17,072 nucleotides of DNA from DATMRF01 sp035566435 (GTDB lineage: Bacteria; Verrucomicrobiota; Verrucomicrobiia; Limisphaerales; UBA8199): the NCBI GenBank assembly GCA_035566435.1, contig DATMRF010000006.1, forward strand, positions 1 through 17,072, written 5' to 3'. A model generated the notes under the pieces. The model saw only the letters and a list, made by a program, of their open reading frames with translations. It was not told the DNA's origin and made no database searches. A program made the position numbers and the translations under genes. Positions 1-6,498 of this stretch are shown one piece after another. Position 1 is the stretch's first letter; the number at the start of each line of letters is the position of its first letter.

Positions 1-587
1 CCGTGGGGGCGGGCACAGATGCAACACGCGTGGCCAGCTACAACCCCTGGCTTTCCCTTTACTGGCTCGTGGCCGGGAAAACCGTTGGCGGCACTGCGCT
101 CTATTCCGAGGCAAATTGTCTGAGCCGGGAAGAAGCGTTGATGCTTTACACCAAAGGCAGCAGTTGGTTTTCGGGTGAAAGCGGCAAGAAAGGCGCGCTT
201 GCTGCGGGGCAATTGGCGGACTTGGTTGTGCTTACCGACGACTATTTGTCAGTGCCCGAGGAGCGGATCAAGAGCATTGAGTCCGTGCTTACGATTGTGG
301 ATGGAAAAATCGTACACGCGACGAATGAATTTGCATCACATGCGCCCCCCGCGATCCCCGTGCTCCCGGAATGGTCGCCGGTGAAGGTGTTCGGCGGTTA
401 CGGCGCGCCGTTGGACGTTCGCAAGGCTGCTCGAGCGGGTGTGCCGATGCCGCAGCATCAGCACGATGCCGAAGGCCATCATCATGGCTGCGTCCATGCG
501 GGCCATCAACTCCTCGCCGGCATCGAGGCCGCCCGCAATCGCTATGCCGGCTTCTTCGGATCGGGCTGCGACTGCTTCGCCTTCTGA
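1..587 (+). CDS. YtcJ-like amidohydrolase, C-terminal part (5' end outside window)
   Basis: The frame is open to the left edge, so only the last ~195 residues are present. The start of the visible part, GAGTDATRVASYNPW, and the GKTVGG segment match the metal-dependent amidohydrolase 3 (YtcJ-like) family; the GTDA aspartate would be a metal or catalytic ligand of the TIM barrel. The GALAAGQLADLVVL segment is the return to the small beta-sandwich domain that ends these enzymes. The tail is rich in His and Cys (HHHGCVHAGH, then GCDCFAF), resembling the HxH/CxC tail of many relatives and possibly binding metal. The substrate cannot be told from sequence. It ends 30 bp before the DoxX-PagL gene on the same strand and could share its transcript. 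The family call is firm; the specificity is unknown. Confidence 0.85.
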   Translation, partial: VGAGTDATRVASYNPWLSLYWLVAGKTVGGTALYSEANCLSREEALMLYTKGSSWFSGESGKKGALAAGQLADLVVLTDDYLSVPEERIKSIESVLTIVDGKIVHATNEFASHAPPAIPVLPEWSPVKVFGGYGAPLDVRKAARAGVPMPQHQHDAEGHHHGCVHAGHQLLAGIEAARNRYAGFFGSGCDCFAF

Positions 588-617
588 GCCCCGAGAAACC
601 ATTCGCACAATCCAATT

Positions 618-1736
618 ATGAATCTGTTGAGAAAATCACTTAGCGTGGAAACGGGCAATAAGCTCGAAACGTGGGGACATTTTCTGCTTCGTGTGTCGGC
701 GGGCTTGATGATTTTCTACATTCACGGCTGGCACAAATTGGAGGGCTGGGTTGCCTATCTCCAGAACGGCACGCCGTGGAAATTGGCCGAGGAAGTTGCT
801 GGGATGCATTTCCCCGCACCACTCGCTTCGGCGGTTGCGGCAACGCTGGTGCAGTTCATCTGCTCATTGTTCATCATCATTGGATTGTTCACGCGGATTA
901 GCGCGATATTGCTATTTGGCGCGCTGAGCGGCGCCATTCTTCAAAACCTTCTGGCAGGTCGCGATCCGCAACTTGCGATTCTGTATACGCTCGTGGTCTT
1001 GACGCTCGCGTTCATGGGTGGCGGCAGAATATCCCTCGATGCCAGGTTAACTCAGTGTGCCAACCTGAGAACTGGGCTGGCATGCCGAGTCAGTGCCGTG
1101 GTGTTTATGGGAGCCTCCTGGAACGCTCAAGCGCAGCCGCAGCTATTGGCCACGAATCCCGGTGTGCAGCCCGAATCCCAACTGGGGCAGCAACCGCGAA
1201 CCATCTGGGCAGGCGGTGTTGGTGAAGGCTTCCGGTCCGACGCACAGTCTATCAGCCTGAGCGCTGGGGCTACCTATGGGTTGGCGGCATTCGGCAGTCT
1301 CGAAGCACACGATTTGGCCCTGGTCAGTTTGACCTACGGGCATATGCTGGGTCGCCTTCTGGGCCAGGGTCACTGGTACGCGGGCAATCCGGAATTCCGC
1401 CTGGAGCTGTTCACCGGGGCCCAATTCTCTCCAAACAGTGAGTGGTTGGTAGGTCTTACTCCTCACCTGCGTTACAACTTTGCCACCGGGACCCGCTGGA
1501 TCCCATTTGGTGAATTTGGCGCTGGCGTGACGGCAACGGGGATCGGACCTCCCGATTTGAGCGGAACGTTCGAATTCAACCTTCAGGCGGGTGGAGGAGT
1601 GCAATGGTTTCTGAAGGAGAACGTGGCCTTGAGCCTGGGGGCTGGCTATGCTCATTGGTCTTGCGCGGGAATTCATAAACCGAACCTGGGCCTGAACGGG
1701 GTGACAGGGATGCTCGGGGTTGCATTTTTCTTTTGA
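618..1736 (+). CDS. DoxX family membrane protein fused to a PagL-like outer-membrane acyl hydrolase domain
   Basis: One uninterrupted 372-residue frame carries two domains normally found in separate proteins. Residues ~20-143 are a four-helix DoxX domain (LLRVSAGLMIFYIHGWHK at the start, GGGRISLDAR at the end). Residues ~150-172 form a signal-peptide-like linker: two Arg, a hydrophobic stretch (VSAVVFMG) and an AQA site before Gln173. Residues ~174-372 alternate beta-strands and resemble lipid A 3-O-deacylase (PagL/acyloxyacyl hydrolase): HWSCAGIHKPNLGLN with His346 and Ser348, ending in Phe as outer-membrane barrels do. The usual Ser-Asn is Ser-Cys, and the position where PagL has its catalytic Glu appears to be Asn360, so activity is uncertain. 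The ATG at 618 has no clear Shine-Dalgarno; the linker has no ATG suited to a separate PagL start. A GTG-started DedA remnant follows 9 bp after the stop. Confidence 0.8.
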   Translation: MNLLRKSLSVETGNKLETWGHFLLRVSAGLMIFYIHGWHKLEGWVAYLQNGTPWKLAEEVAGMHFPAPLASAVAATLVQFICSLFIIIGLFTRISAILLFGALSGAILQNLLAGRDPQLAILYTLVVLTLAFMGGGRISLDARLTQCANLRTGLACRVSAVVFMGASWNAQAQPQLLATNPGVQPESQLGQQPRTIWAGGVGEGFRSDAQSISLSAGATYGLAAFGSLEAHDLALVSLTYGHMLGRLLGQGHWYAGNPEFRLELFTGAQFSPNSEWLVGLTPHLRYNFATGTRWIPFGEFGAGVTATGIGPPDLSGTFEFNLQAGGGVQWFLKENVALSLGAGYAHWSCAGIHKPNLGLNGVTGMLGVAFFF

Positions 1737-1745
1737 GGGCAACCT

Positions 1746-2096
1746 GTGACCCAGACAACCCAATTCCTCGTCAACCACGGCTTGCGGCTCATATTCGCGG
1801 CGGTTTTCGTAGAACAGAGGGGACTGCCACTTCCGGCGTTGCCCTGGCTGCTGGCGGCCGGAGCGCTTTCCGCTGCCGGAAAATTCAGCCTCCTGCTGGG
1901 GCTCGGGGTAACGGTTACCGCCTGCCTGAATCGAGAACCTGCTCCCCTCAACCCTGGTGGCGTACACCTTTGCCAAGCGCTGACATTGAATCCACTAGAC
2001 CAAAAGAACAAGGAACAACATGAAAAACAAATCGGACCTGAGCAACAAACCGACCACCGAGCCACTGCCCGAAGTGGCCTTGCGCGAGCAAATTGA
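1746..2096 (+). pseudogene. truncated DedA family membrane protein (N-terminal remnant)
   Basis: The frame opens with GTG nine bases after the previous stop. Residues 1-57 match the start of DedA/SNARE-associated (VTT) proteins: FLVNHGLRLIFAAVFVEQ, GLPLPALPWLLAAGAL, then the second hydrophobic stretch FSLLLGLGVTVTACL. A full DedA has about 200 residues with further membrane segments and a glycine/arginine-rich loop; here homology stops near base 1920 and the remaining ~60 residues are polar and unlike the family. The break coincides with a 13-bp palindrome (GGTAAC-G-GTTACC, 1907-1919). I found no continuation of DedA in the other plus-strand frames downstream. The frame's end overlaps the start of the DUF2934 gene. 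Most likely a deletion remnant; a short expressed peptide cannot be excluded. Confidence 0.65.
2010..2014 (+). promoter_or_regulatory. Shine-Dalgarno for the DUF2934 gene
   Basis: AAGGA lies five bases before the ATG at 2020. It is one of the few good ribosome binding sites in this window and supports that start over the frame that runs in from the DedA remnant. Confidence 0.6.
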
Positions 2097-2301
2097 AAGA
2101 CGAGCTTACCACCTCTGGCTCGCAGGCGGCGCCCGTCATGGGGAGGATCTCCACCACTGGCTCGAGGCTGAAAGCGAAATATTGAAAGCGGTCGGCCGGG
2201 ATCAGGCGGAGCGAACCTCAGCTCGCAAAACCAATGGCACGCCCAAGACCCGTTCATCCCAGCAGCAGGATCGGGCTGAACCGGCGAGACGAGAGGGATA
2301 G
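2020..2301 (+). CDS. small DUF2934 domain protein
   Basis: A 93-residue soluble protein. Residues ~22-57 carry the DUF2934 signature: REQIERRAYHLWLAGG, then HGEDLHHWLEAESEI, a helical pair around a Gly-rich turn. The N-terminus is polar and the last 25 residues are basic and Gln-rich (RSSQQQDRAEPARR), probably disordered. The molecular role of DUF2934 is not known to me; such proteins are small and common in soil bacteria. No signal peptide or membrane segment is seen. The start at 2020 is backed by AAGGA five bases upstream. It is the last gene before a long repeat-filled gap. Confidence 0.75.
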   Translation: MKNKSDLSNKPTTEPLPEVALREQIERRAYHLWLAGGARHGEDLHHWLEAESEILKAVGRDQAERTSARKTNGTPKTRSSQQQDRAEPARREG

Positions 2302-2408
2302 ACTGACGTGGCGCCAGCCTCGCGGGGTCAATTCGCTCCACCTCGGGCCTCATTAGAGGGTTCCCCGGCCCCATTCCTGGTGGGGCGCGCTGTCTCAGCG
2401 CGCCGCTC

Positions 2409-2479
2409 CGCCCCGCCCCTGTCAACTGTCAACTTTCCAAAGTTGACAACTCCACCCTCTGTCAACTTTCGAAACTGCC
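2409..2479 (+). repeat. 71-bp palindrome-bearing repeat, copy 1
   Basis: Opens with CGCCCCGCCCCTGTCA, contains the perfect palindrome GTCAACTTT-CC-AAAGTTGAC (2428-2447, 9-bp arms, CC centre) and ends with a degenerate second palindrome (GTCAACTTTCGAAACTG). A copy of the same 71-bp length lies at 2578-2648. A partial unit (GTCAACTGTCAACTTTCGGG) sits between them at about 2518-2537. Confidence 0.8.
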
Positions 2480-2577
2480 AAAATCCTCGGTAAAAGCGGG
2501 CTGCCACCCACTTCTTGTCAACTGTCAACTTTCGGGTTCCCACTCGCTCCGCGAAAAGAAAAACTCCATCACCCCCC

Positions 2578-2648
2578 CGCCCCGCCCCTGTCACCTGTCA
2601 ACTTTCCAAAGTTGGCGCTTCACCCTTTGTCAACTTTCCAAAGTTGCC
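2578..2648 (+). repeat. 71-bp palindrome-bearing repeat, copy 2
   Basis: Same length and order as the copy at 2409, starting with the same CGCCCCGCCCCTGTCA except for one base. Here the second palindrome is the better preserved one (GTCAACTTTCCAAAGTTG) and the first has lost its last bases (AAAGTTGGC). That both copies keep different palindromes intact suggests independent decay after a duplication. Confidence 0.8.
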
Positions 2649-2671
2649 ACAACCGTTCTTCTCAACTTCGA

Positions 2672-2769
2672 CCAACCGCGGCCAACCGCGACTTAAATTC
2701 CCCCAGCGACCCTGTCGGCGGCCAAGCCGACCAATCCCGCGTAGTCCTGACCAATCCCGACCAATCCGG
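2672..2769 (+). repeat. short direct repeats CCAACCGCG and GACCAATCC
   Basis: CCAACCGCG occurs at 2672 and 2682, one unit every 10 bp. GACCAATCC occurs at 2729, 2749 and 2759; the last two are in tandem at a 10-bp spacing. No coding function is visible. Confidence 0.6.
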
Positions 2770-2830
2770 AGTTGGATAATCTTTTTCCCTGGCTCGAGCG
2801 TTCAAAGTTCAGCCCACATCGATACCACCT

Positions 2831-2880
2831 AATAACACTTTATATCAGTTACTAACACCTACTACCGCGTACTAACACTT
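2831..2880 (+). repeat. TAACAC repeat with 20-bp period
   Basis: AATAACACTT, ACTAACACCT and ACTAACACTT begin at 2831, 2851 and 2871, exactly 20 bp apart, with unrelated spacer bases between them. The block is AT-richer than its surroundings. Confidence 0.6.
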
Positions 2881-2979
2881 CCCGCATTTTGGCCCGAACT
2901 GATACTCGGCCCTTTAGCCTTTAGCCTGTGTACTTTAACCTTAAGCAGCTCCCCATAGCTCCCGCTCCCCCAAAACCGT

Positions 2980-3060
2980 GGTCCCGATAGCTCCCGCCGA
3001 CCTGCGCCCGCAGCTGGACCTATCGAGACCTGTCGGGACCTATCGTGAGCTATCGGGACC
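2980..3060. repeat. 14-bp inverted repeat enclosing a 10-bp tandem array
   Basis: GGTCCCGATAGCTC at 2980-2993 is the exact reverse complement of GAGCTATCGGGACC at 3047-3060. Inside, 3017-3056 holds four 10-bp units: GACCTATCGA, GACCTGTCGG, GACCTATCGT and GAGCTATCGG, followed by GACC. The right arm is made of the last unit, so the inverted pair may have grown from the array. Confidence 0.75.
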
Positions 3061-3100
3061 GAAATTGACATTTTCGCGCGTGATCACCTCTTTGTGCCGT

Positions 3101-3160
3101 TTCGTGCCTCCTTGCGGCCATTCCGTCCTCATCCGTGCCATCCGTGGTTCAACCCCTCCC
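3101..3160 (-). repeat. interspersed repeat, 'ACCACGGATGGCACGGATGA' type
   Basis: On the minus strand this reads ACCACGGATGGCACGGATGA, then a GGCCGCAAGGAGGCACGAAA segment. I recognise it as a type of interspersed intergenic repeat seen in Verrucomicrobiota and Planctomycetota genomes (from memory). The part at 3101-3131 recurs at 8250-8280 with 26 of 31 bases identical. Confidence 0.6.
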
Positions 3161-3253
3161 CGCTAACGATTGCGGCTTCGCTGGGCTGCGTCTTTGCGTT
3201 AAAACCTGTTTCAACCTCCTCCCTCCCAATCCCTCTCCCAACGGCGGCCAAAG

Positions 3254-3685
3254 CTAACCTCGCTTGACCTGGGGAAGAGGATGCGACCATTTCTCTTCCA
3301 TCCTCTCGACCACGTCCACCAGTTGCCGAAAACCGAACAGCTTGTTCAGGCAGAAGTCCGCGCCCAAAGCATAGGCGCGTTGAATGTCCGCCGGCCAAGT
3401 GGTGCCGCTGAGCACGGCGACAGTTATCCGCTCCGAGCCGGGTTGCCGCCGCAGCCAGGTCAGCACCTCGAAGCCGTCCATACGGGGCATCTTTAGATCC
3501 AGCACCAGCAGGTCGGGGAGCGGGTAAGTGGCGCGATCGTCAAACGGGGGCACGCCCCGCAAATAATCCATGACTTCCACGCCGTCGCGCACGAAATTCA
3601 CCGGCACAGTCAACTCCGCCTGGTCAAGCGCCACCTTCAGCAACAGCGCGTCTCTTGCGTCATCCTCTGCCACCAGAATTGTCAT
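3254..3685 (-). CDS. Rcp1-type response regulator, receiver domain only
   Basis: A 143-residue single-domain receiver. The acidic pair is Glu7-Asp8-Asp9 (TILVAEDD), the phosphate acceptor Asp63 (LLVLDLKMPRMDGF), the switch residue Ser93 (VAVLSGTTW) and the conserved lysine Lys115 (LNKLFG). The usual Lys-Pro is Lys-Leu here. The PFDDR-ATYPLPDLLVLDLK layout is typical of the Rcp1 group, which accepts phosphate from histidine kinases and carries no DNA-binding domain. I chose the ATG at 3685 because the receiver fold starts right there; the frame extends upstream to 3808 with sequence unlike the family. No good Shine-Dalgarno is visible. It lies 165 bp after the hybrid kinase on the same strand and is a likely partner. 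A decayed copy of its 5' end lies at 7889-7972. Confidence 0.9.
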   Translation of the reverse strand: MTILVAEDDARDALLLKVALDQAELTVPVNFVRDGVEVMDYLRGVPPFDDRATYPLPDLLVLDLKMPRMDGFEVLTWLRRQPGSERITVAVLSGTTWPADIQRAYALGADFCLNKLFGFRQLVDVVERMEEKWSHPLPQVKRG

Positions 3686-3850
3686 TGGTTTGCTAATGGT
3701 TCGTTGGTGGATGCTTGCCAGAACATTACCCGCTGACCGATGAAGACCCAATCTTTCGGCCTTTCTAGCGCCTGGAGCAATGCAATACACCATAGCATTC
3801 CGTAGCACTCTGCTCGCCTTGTGTCTATGGGGTCCGTACCCAACCCCAAC

Positions 3851-6466
3851 CTAGGGCTTTACCGGATGCCCTTCCTCGTGCTGATTTGGTTGGGGGTTGT
3901 TGGAGCGAAAGAACGCGGTGTGCGAGTTGTTCAAAGCTCGCGCCCGCCGAGCCGGAGGCGCCGGCAGACGGCAGAGCATCTCCCGCAGCTCGCGAAACCG
4001 CGGAGGTTTGCTCAGCACGCCATCGGCTGCGGCCAATTGCCCGCTATTCTCTTTCATCAACGCGCCCCAGCCGGTCAATATGATCACCGGTGTCGTGGGT
4101 GATTCCTGCTTCACCAGGCCGGCGACCTGGCGACCGTCCAGATTCGGCATGCCCAGGTCGGTGATGACAAGGTCGAAAGGTTCCCCCTTTGCCCGCGCCG
4201 AACGGAACACCTCCAGGCCAGCTTCGCCGCCGTCGCTGACCTGCACTTTATGCCCATCCGCCTGCAACATTTCCATGAGCAATTCCCGCAAGAGTGGCTC
4301 GTCGTCAATGTAGAGGATTCGTCGCGGCTCCGGCACCGAGGTATTGCCAGTCCCGGTGGCGGCCGCCTCGGAGGCAGCTCTTAACGGAAACACAAGACGG
4401 AAAGTGGTCCCGCGGCCCGGTTCGCTGTCGATCTCGATACTGCCGTAGTGGCGTTCCACCACGCCATAAACCATGGCCAGGCCCAGCCCGGTGCCCCGTT
4501 TGCCCTTCGTCGAGAAGAAAGGTTCCAGGCAGCGCTTGCGGATTTCCTCGGTCATGCCGGTGCCGGTGTCACTAACTTCCAGCAGAACGTGCGTGGGCGG
4601 CGCCTCTGGGGGCTGGTTCAGGCCGCTGGCCGTTGCCCGCGTACGGATGGAAATGGTGCCGCCATTCGGCAGGGCGTCGACGGCGTTCAAAACCAGGTTC
4701 GTGAGCGCCTCCCGCAGCTCACTCTCAATTCCCGCCATCTCCGGCAGCGCCGAATCGAACTCCGTCCGTACCTCCACCGTCGTGCCATTCGATTGCGGGA
4801 TGTCCCGCCAGCGCGGGCGCGTCATATCGACCACCTGCTGAGCCAGTTCGTTGAGGTTCAGCAGCTCGGTGGTCACTCGCTCGTCCCGCTTGCGGTAAAA
4901 CTCCCGCAGCCGCGCGACAATATGCGCGATATCATTTCCAGCCGTGCTGATGAGTCGCAGATACCTGCGTCCGTCCGCGCTCAAACCGTGCTCGCCCTTC
5001 AACAGGAGGTCCGAAAATCCAACCACCGGTGACAGCGCGTTGATGATGTCGTGCGCGACGCCGCTGGCCATCTGTCCCAACGCGTTCAACCGCTCCTGCT
5101 GCATCACCGCCTGCTGTGTCCGCCGCAGCTCGTTATAGGCACTTTCCAGTTCCGCGTACAGTTTCGCTTGATGCGCCGCCAGAGCCACGTGCTCGCCCAG
5201 CATTCGCAAAAACTCCGATTCCGCGCTGCTGAAACTGCTTGGCTTCGCTCGCGCCGATAGCATCACACCGAAGAGTTTGTTCTCGACCAGGAGCGGAACC
5301 GCCACCAGGCACCGCAACCCCGCCTCCGCAAACCTCGACGCCAATCCGGGAGGGCCGCTCTCCGCGTCGGCCAGGTACACCGTCTGGCCCTGCGCGCAAA
5401 GCCCCAGGCCCGTCTCCCCAAACTCCATCTCCAGGCCCTCGCGCAGGTCCAGGCGCGCGCTCAGGAGCGGGTTCTTCATCCGCACCGCCGAAACCGTTAG
5501 CTTTTGCGTCTGCGGCTCCAGCAACCCGACGGCGCCGAAATCCAGTCCGAAATGCTCCTCCAACTGGCGCAGGACCACGTTCAAGATGCTCTCCAACCCT
5601 TGGCGTTCCGAGATAATTTGCGTAATCCGGTTCAGCAAATTGGTCCGCATCAATTGCTGCTTCACCGCCGATTCCGCCCGTTGACGCTCCGCGATCTCCG
5701 CCCGCAGATCTTTCGTTCGCTCTTCCACCCGCTTCTCGAGCTTGTCGTGCGCTTCCTGCAACGCCCCATCGCGCTGCTGAATCTGGTCCAGCATCAGGTT
5801 GAACCCGTCGATCAATTGCCCCAGCTCGTCGTTTCCGTGGCGGGTGGCGCGCACCGAATAATTTTTGCTCGCCGAGACCTCCTTGGCCGTCGCCGCGAGA
5901 TGGAACACCGGGCGCGAGATGATCCGCTGCAGGAACCACGAGAATACCCAGGTAATGGCGGCGGATGCGAGCATCATAAGCACCACGATCGACGCGTACT
6001 CCTGCAGGCGCTCGTTCATCTCCTTCAGGTCCGACCTCAAATACAAAGTTCCCAGCACTTCACCTCGCAGCCGGATCTCGTGGAACAAATCGAAGTGGTC
6101 TCCTTCGAACCTCGCTCCTTCGCGTTGCGGCCATTCAGGCGGCCGCTCGGGCGCCGCGGCCGCAGCCGGGTAGGCGGACAATAGCCGTCCCTGCTTGTAA
6201 AGCGCCGCTGAGCAGATGTGCTTCTTCGCCTTGAGGGAGGCCAGGATCTCCTGGGCGACATCTTTGTCCTCGTACAACAGGGCCGCGGTGCTTTGGTTCC
6301 CGATGATGTCGGCCAGCGTCAGAAGGTCAGCCCGCATCGTCTTGCGGTAGGCCACCATTTCGTAAGTGACAAAACCCGCTGACACTAACAGCAACGCCAG
6401 CAGGCTGGCCGTCATGATGATCACCGTCAGCTTGCGCCGGAGGGGCATATCCTTAAAAGGAAGCAT
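3851..6466 (-). CDS. hybrid sensor histidine kinase (CHASE8-like, HAMP, GAF, HisKA, HATPase, receiver)
   Basis: An 871-residue inner-membrane sensor kinase. Order: TM1 ~14-34; periplasmic CHASE8-like region ~35-155 (LADIIGNQSTAALLYEDK is characteristic); TM2 ~159-178; HAMP ~179-232; coiled coil to ~270; GAF ~283-437; HisKA with phospho-acceptor His472 (GVAHDIINALSPV); HATPase with N-box around Asn594, DTGTGM at 633 and GTGLGLA at 658; C-terminal receiver ~715-835 with Asp721/Asp722, acceptor Asp770 (ITDLGMP), Thr798 and Lys820. All phosphorelay residues are present. The H-box has Ile-Ile-Asn where relatives usually have Phe-Asn-Asn or Ile-Asn-Asn. The ATG at 6466 was preferred; an in-frame TTG lies three codons upstream at 6475. 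It starts 32 bp after the Ig-repeat gene, with which it is probably co-transcribed. The signal sensed is unknown. Confidence 0.93.
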   Translation of the reverse strand: MLPFKDMPLRRKLTVIIMTASLLALLLVSAGFVTYEMVAYRKTMRADLLTLADIIGNQSTAALLYEDKDVAQEILASLKAKKHICSAALYKQGRLLSAYPAAAAAPERPPEWPQREGARFEGDHFDLFHEIRLRGEVLGTLYLRSDLKEMNERLQEYASIVVLMMLASAAITWVFSWFLQRIISRPVFHLAATAKEVSASKNYSVRATRHGNDELGQLIDGFNLMLDQIQQRDGALQEAHDKLEKRVEERTKDLRAEIAERQRAESAVKQQLMRTNLLNRITQIISERQGLESILNVVLRQLEEHFGLDFGAVGLLEPQTQKLTVSAVRMKNPLLSARLDLREGLEMEFGETGLGLCAQGQTVYLADAESGPPGLASRFAEAGLRCLVAVPLLVENKLFGVMLSARAKPSSFSSAESEFLRMLGEHVALAAHQAKLYAELESAYNELRRTQQAVMQQERLNALGQMASGVAHDIINALSPVVGFSDLLLKGEHGLSADGRRYLRLISTAGNDIAHIVARLREFYRKRDERVTTELLNLNELAQQVVDMTRPRWRDIPQSNGTTVEVRTEFDSALPEMAGIESELREALTNLVLNAVDALPNGGTISIRTRATASGLNQPPEAPPTHVLLEVSDTGTGMTEEIRKRCLEPFFSTKGKRGTGLGLAMVYGVVERHYGSIEIDSEPGRGTTFRLVFPLRAASEAAATGTGNTSVPEPRRILYIDDEPLLRELLMEMLQADGHKVQVSDGGEAGLEVFRSARAKGEPFDLVITDLGMPNLDGRQVAGLVKQESPTTPVIILTGWGALMKENSGQLAAADGVLSKPPRFRELREMLCRLPAPPARRARALNNSHTAFFRSNNPQPNQHEEGHPVKP

Positions 6467-6498
6467 AATGTGCAACTAACGGGGCTTGAAGCTTGTGG

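Larger units (their letters stand above)
2302..3253. other. gene-free intergenic block filled with short repeats
   Basis: About 950 bp with no credible coding sequence on either strand; the small open frames are C-rich or repetitive and match no family I know. Contents in order: a C-rich stretch with two 71-bp copies of a palindrome-bearing repeat (2409-2648); CCAACCGCG and GACCAATCC direct repeats (2672-2769); a 20-bp periodic TAACAC array (2831-2880); TTTAGCC doublets near 2912; a 14-bp inverted pair enclosing a 10-bp tandem array (2980-3060); and an interspersed element (3101-3160). The block separates the plus-strand genes from the end of the minus-strand response regulator. Confidence 0.75.

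Noticed and set aside
1143..1976. 277-codon minus-strand open frame
   Set aside because: Antisense to the PagL-like domain and DedA remnant, which show clear family motifs on the plus strand.
2409..2648. CRISPR-like array
   Set aside because: Units are imperfect, spacing is irregular, the intervening sequences are alike, and no cas gene is near.
3686..3808. 41-residue extension of the response regulator
   Set aside because: Receiver domains of this type begin at MTILVAEDD; the upstream codons are not family-like.
4448..5032. 194-codon plus-strand open frame
   Set aside because: Antisense to the conserved HisKA/HATPase part of the kinase; its Arg/Gln/Leu-rich composition is a shadow of GC-rich coding DNA.
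5133..5939. 268-codon minus-strand open frame in the kinase gene
   Set aside because: Alternate frame of the GAF and HAMP region; Gly/Arg/Ala-rich without any recognisable motif.
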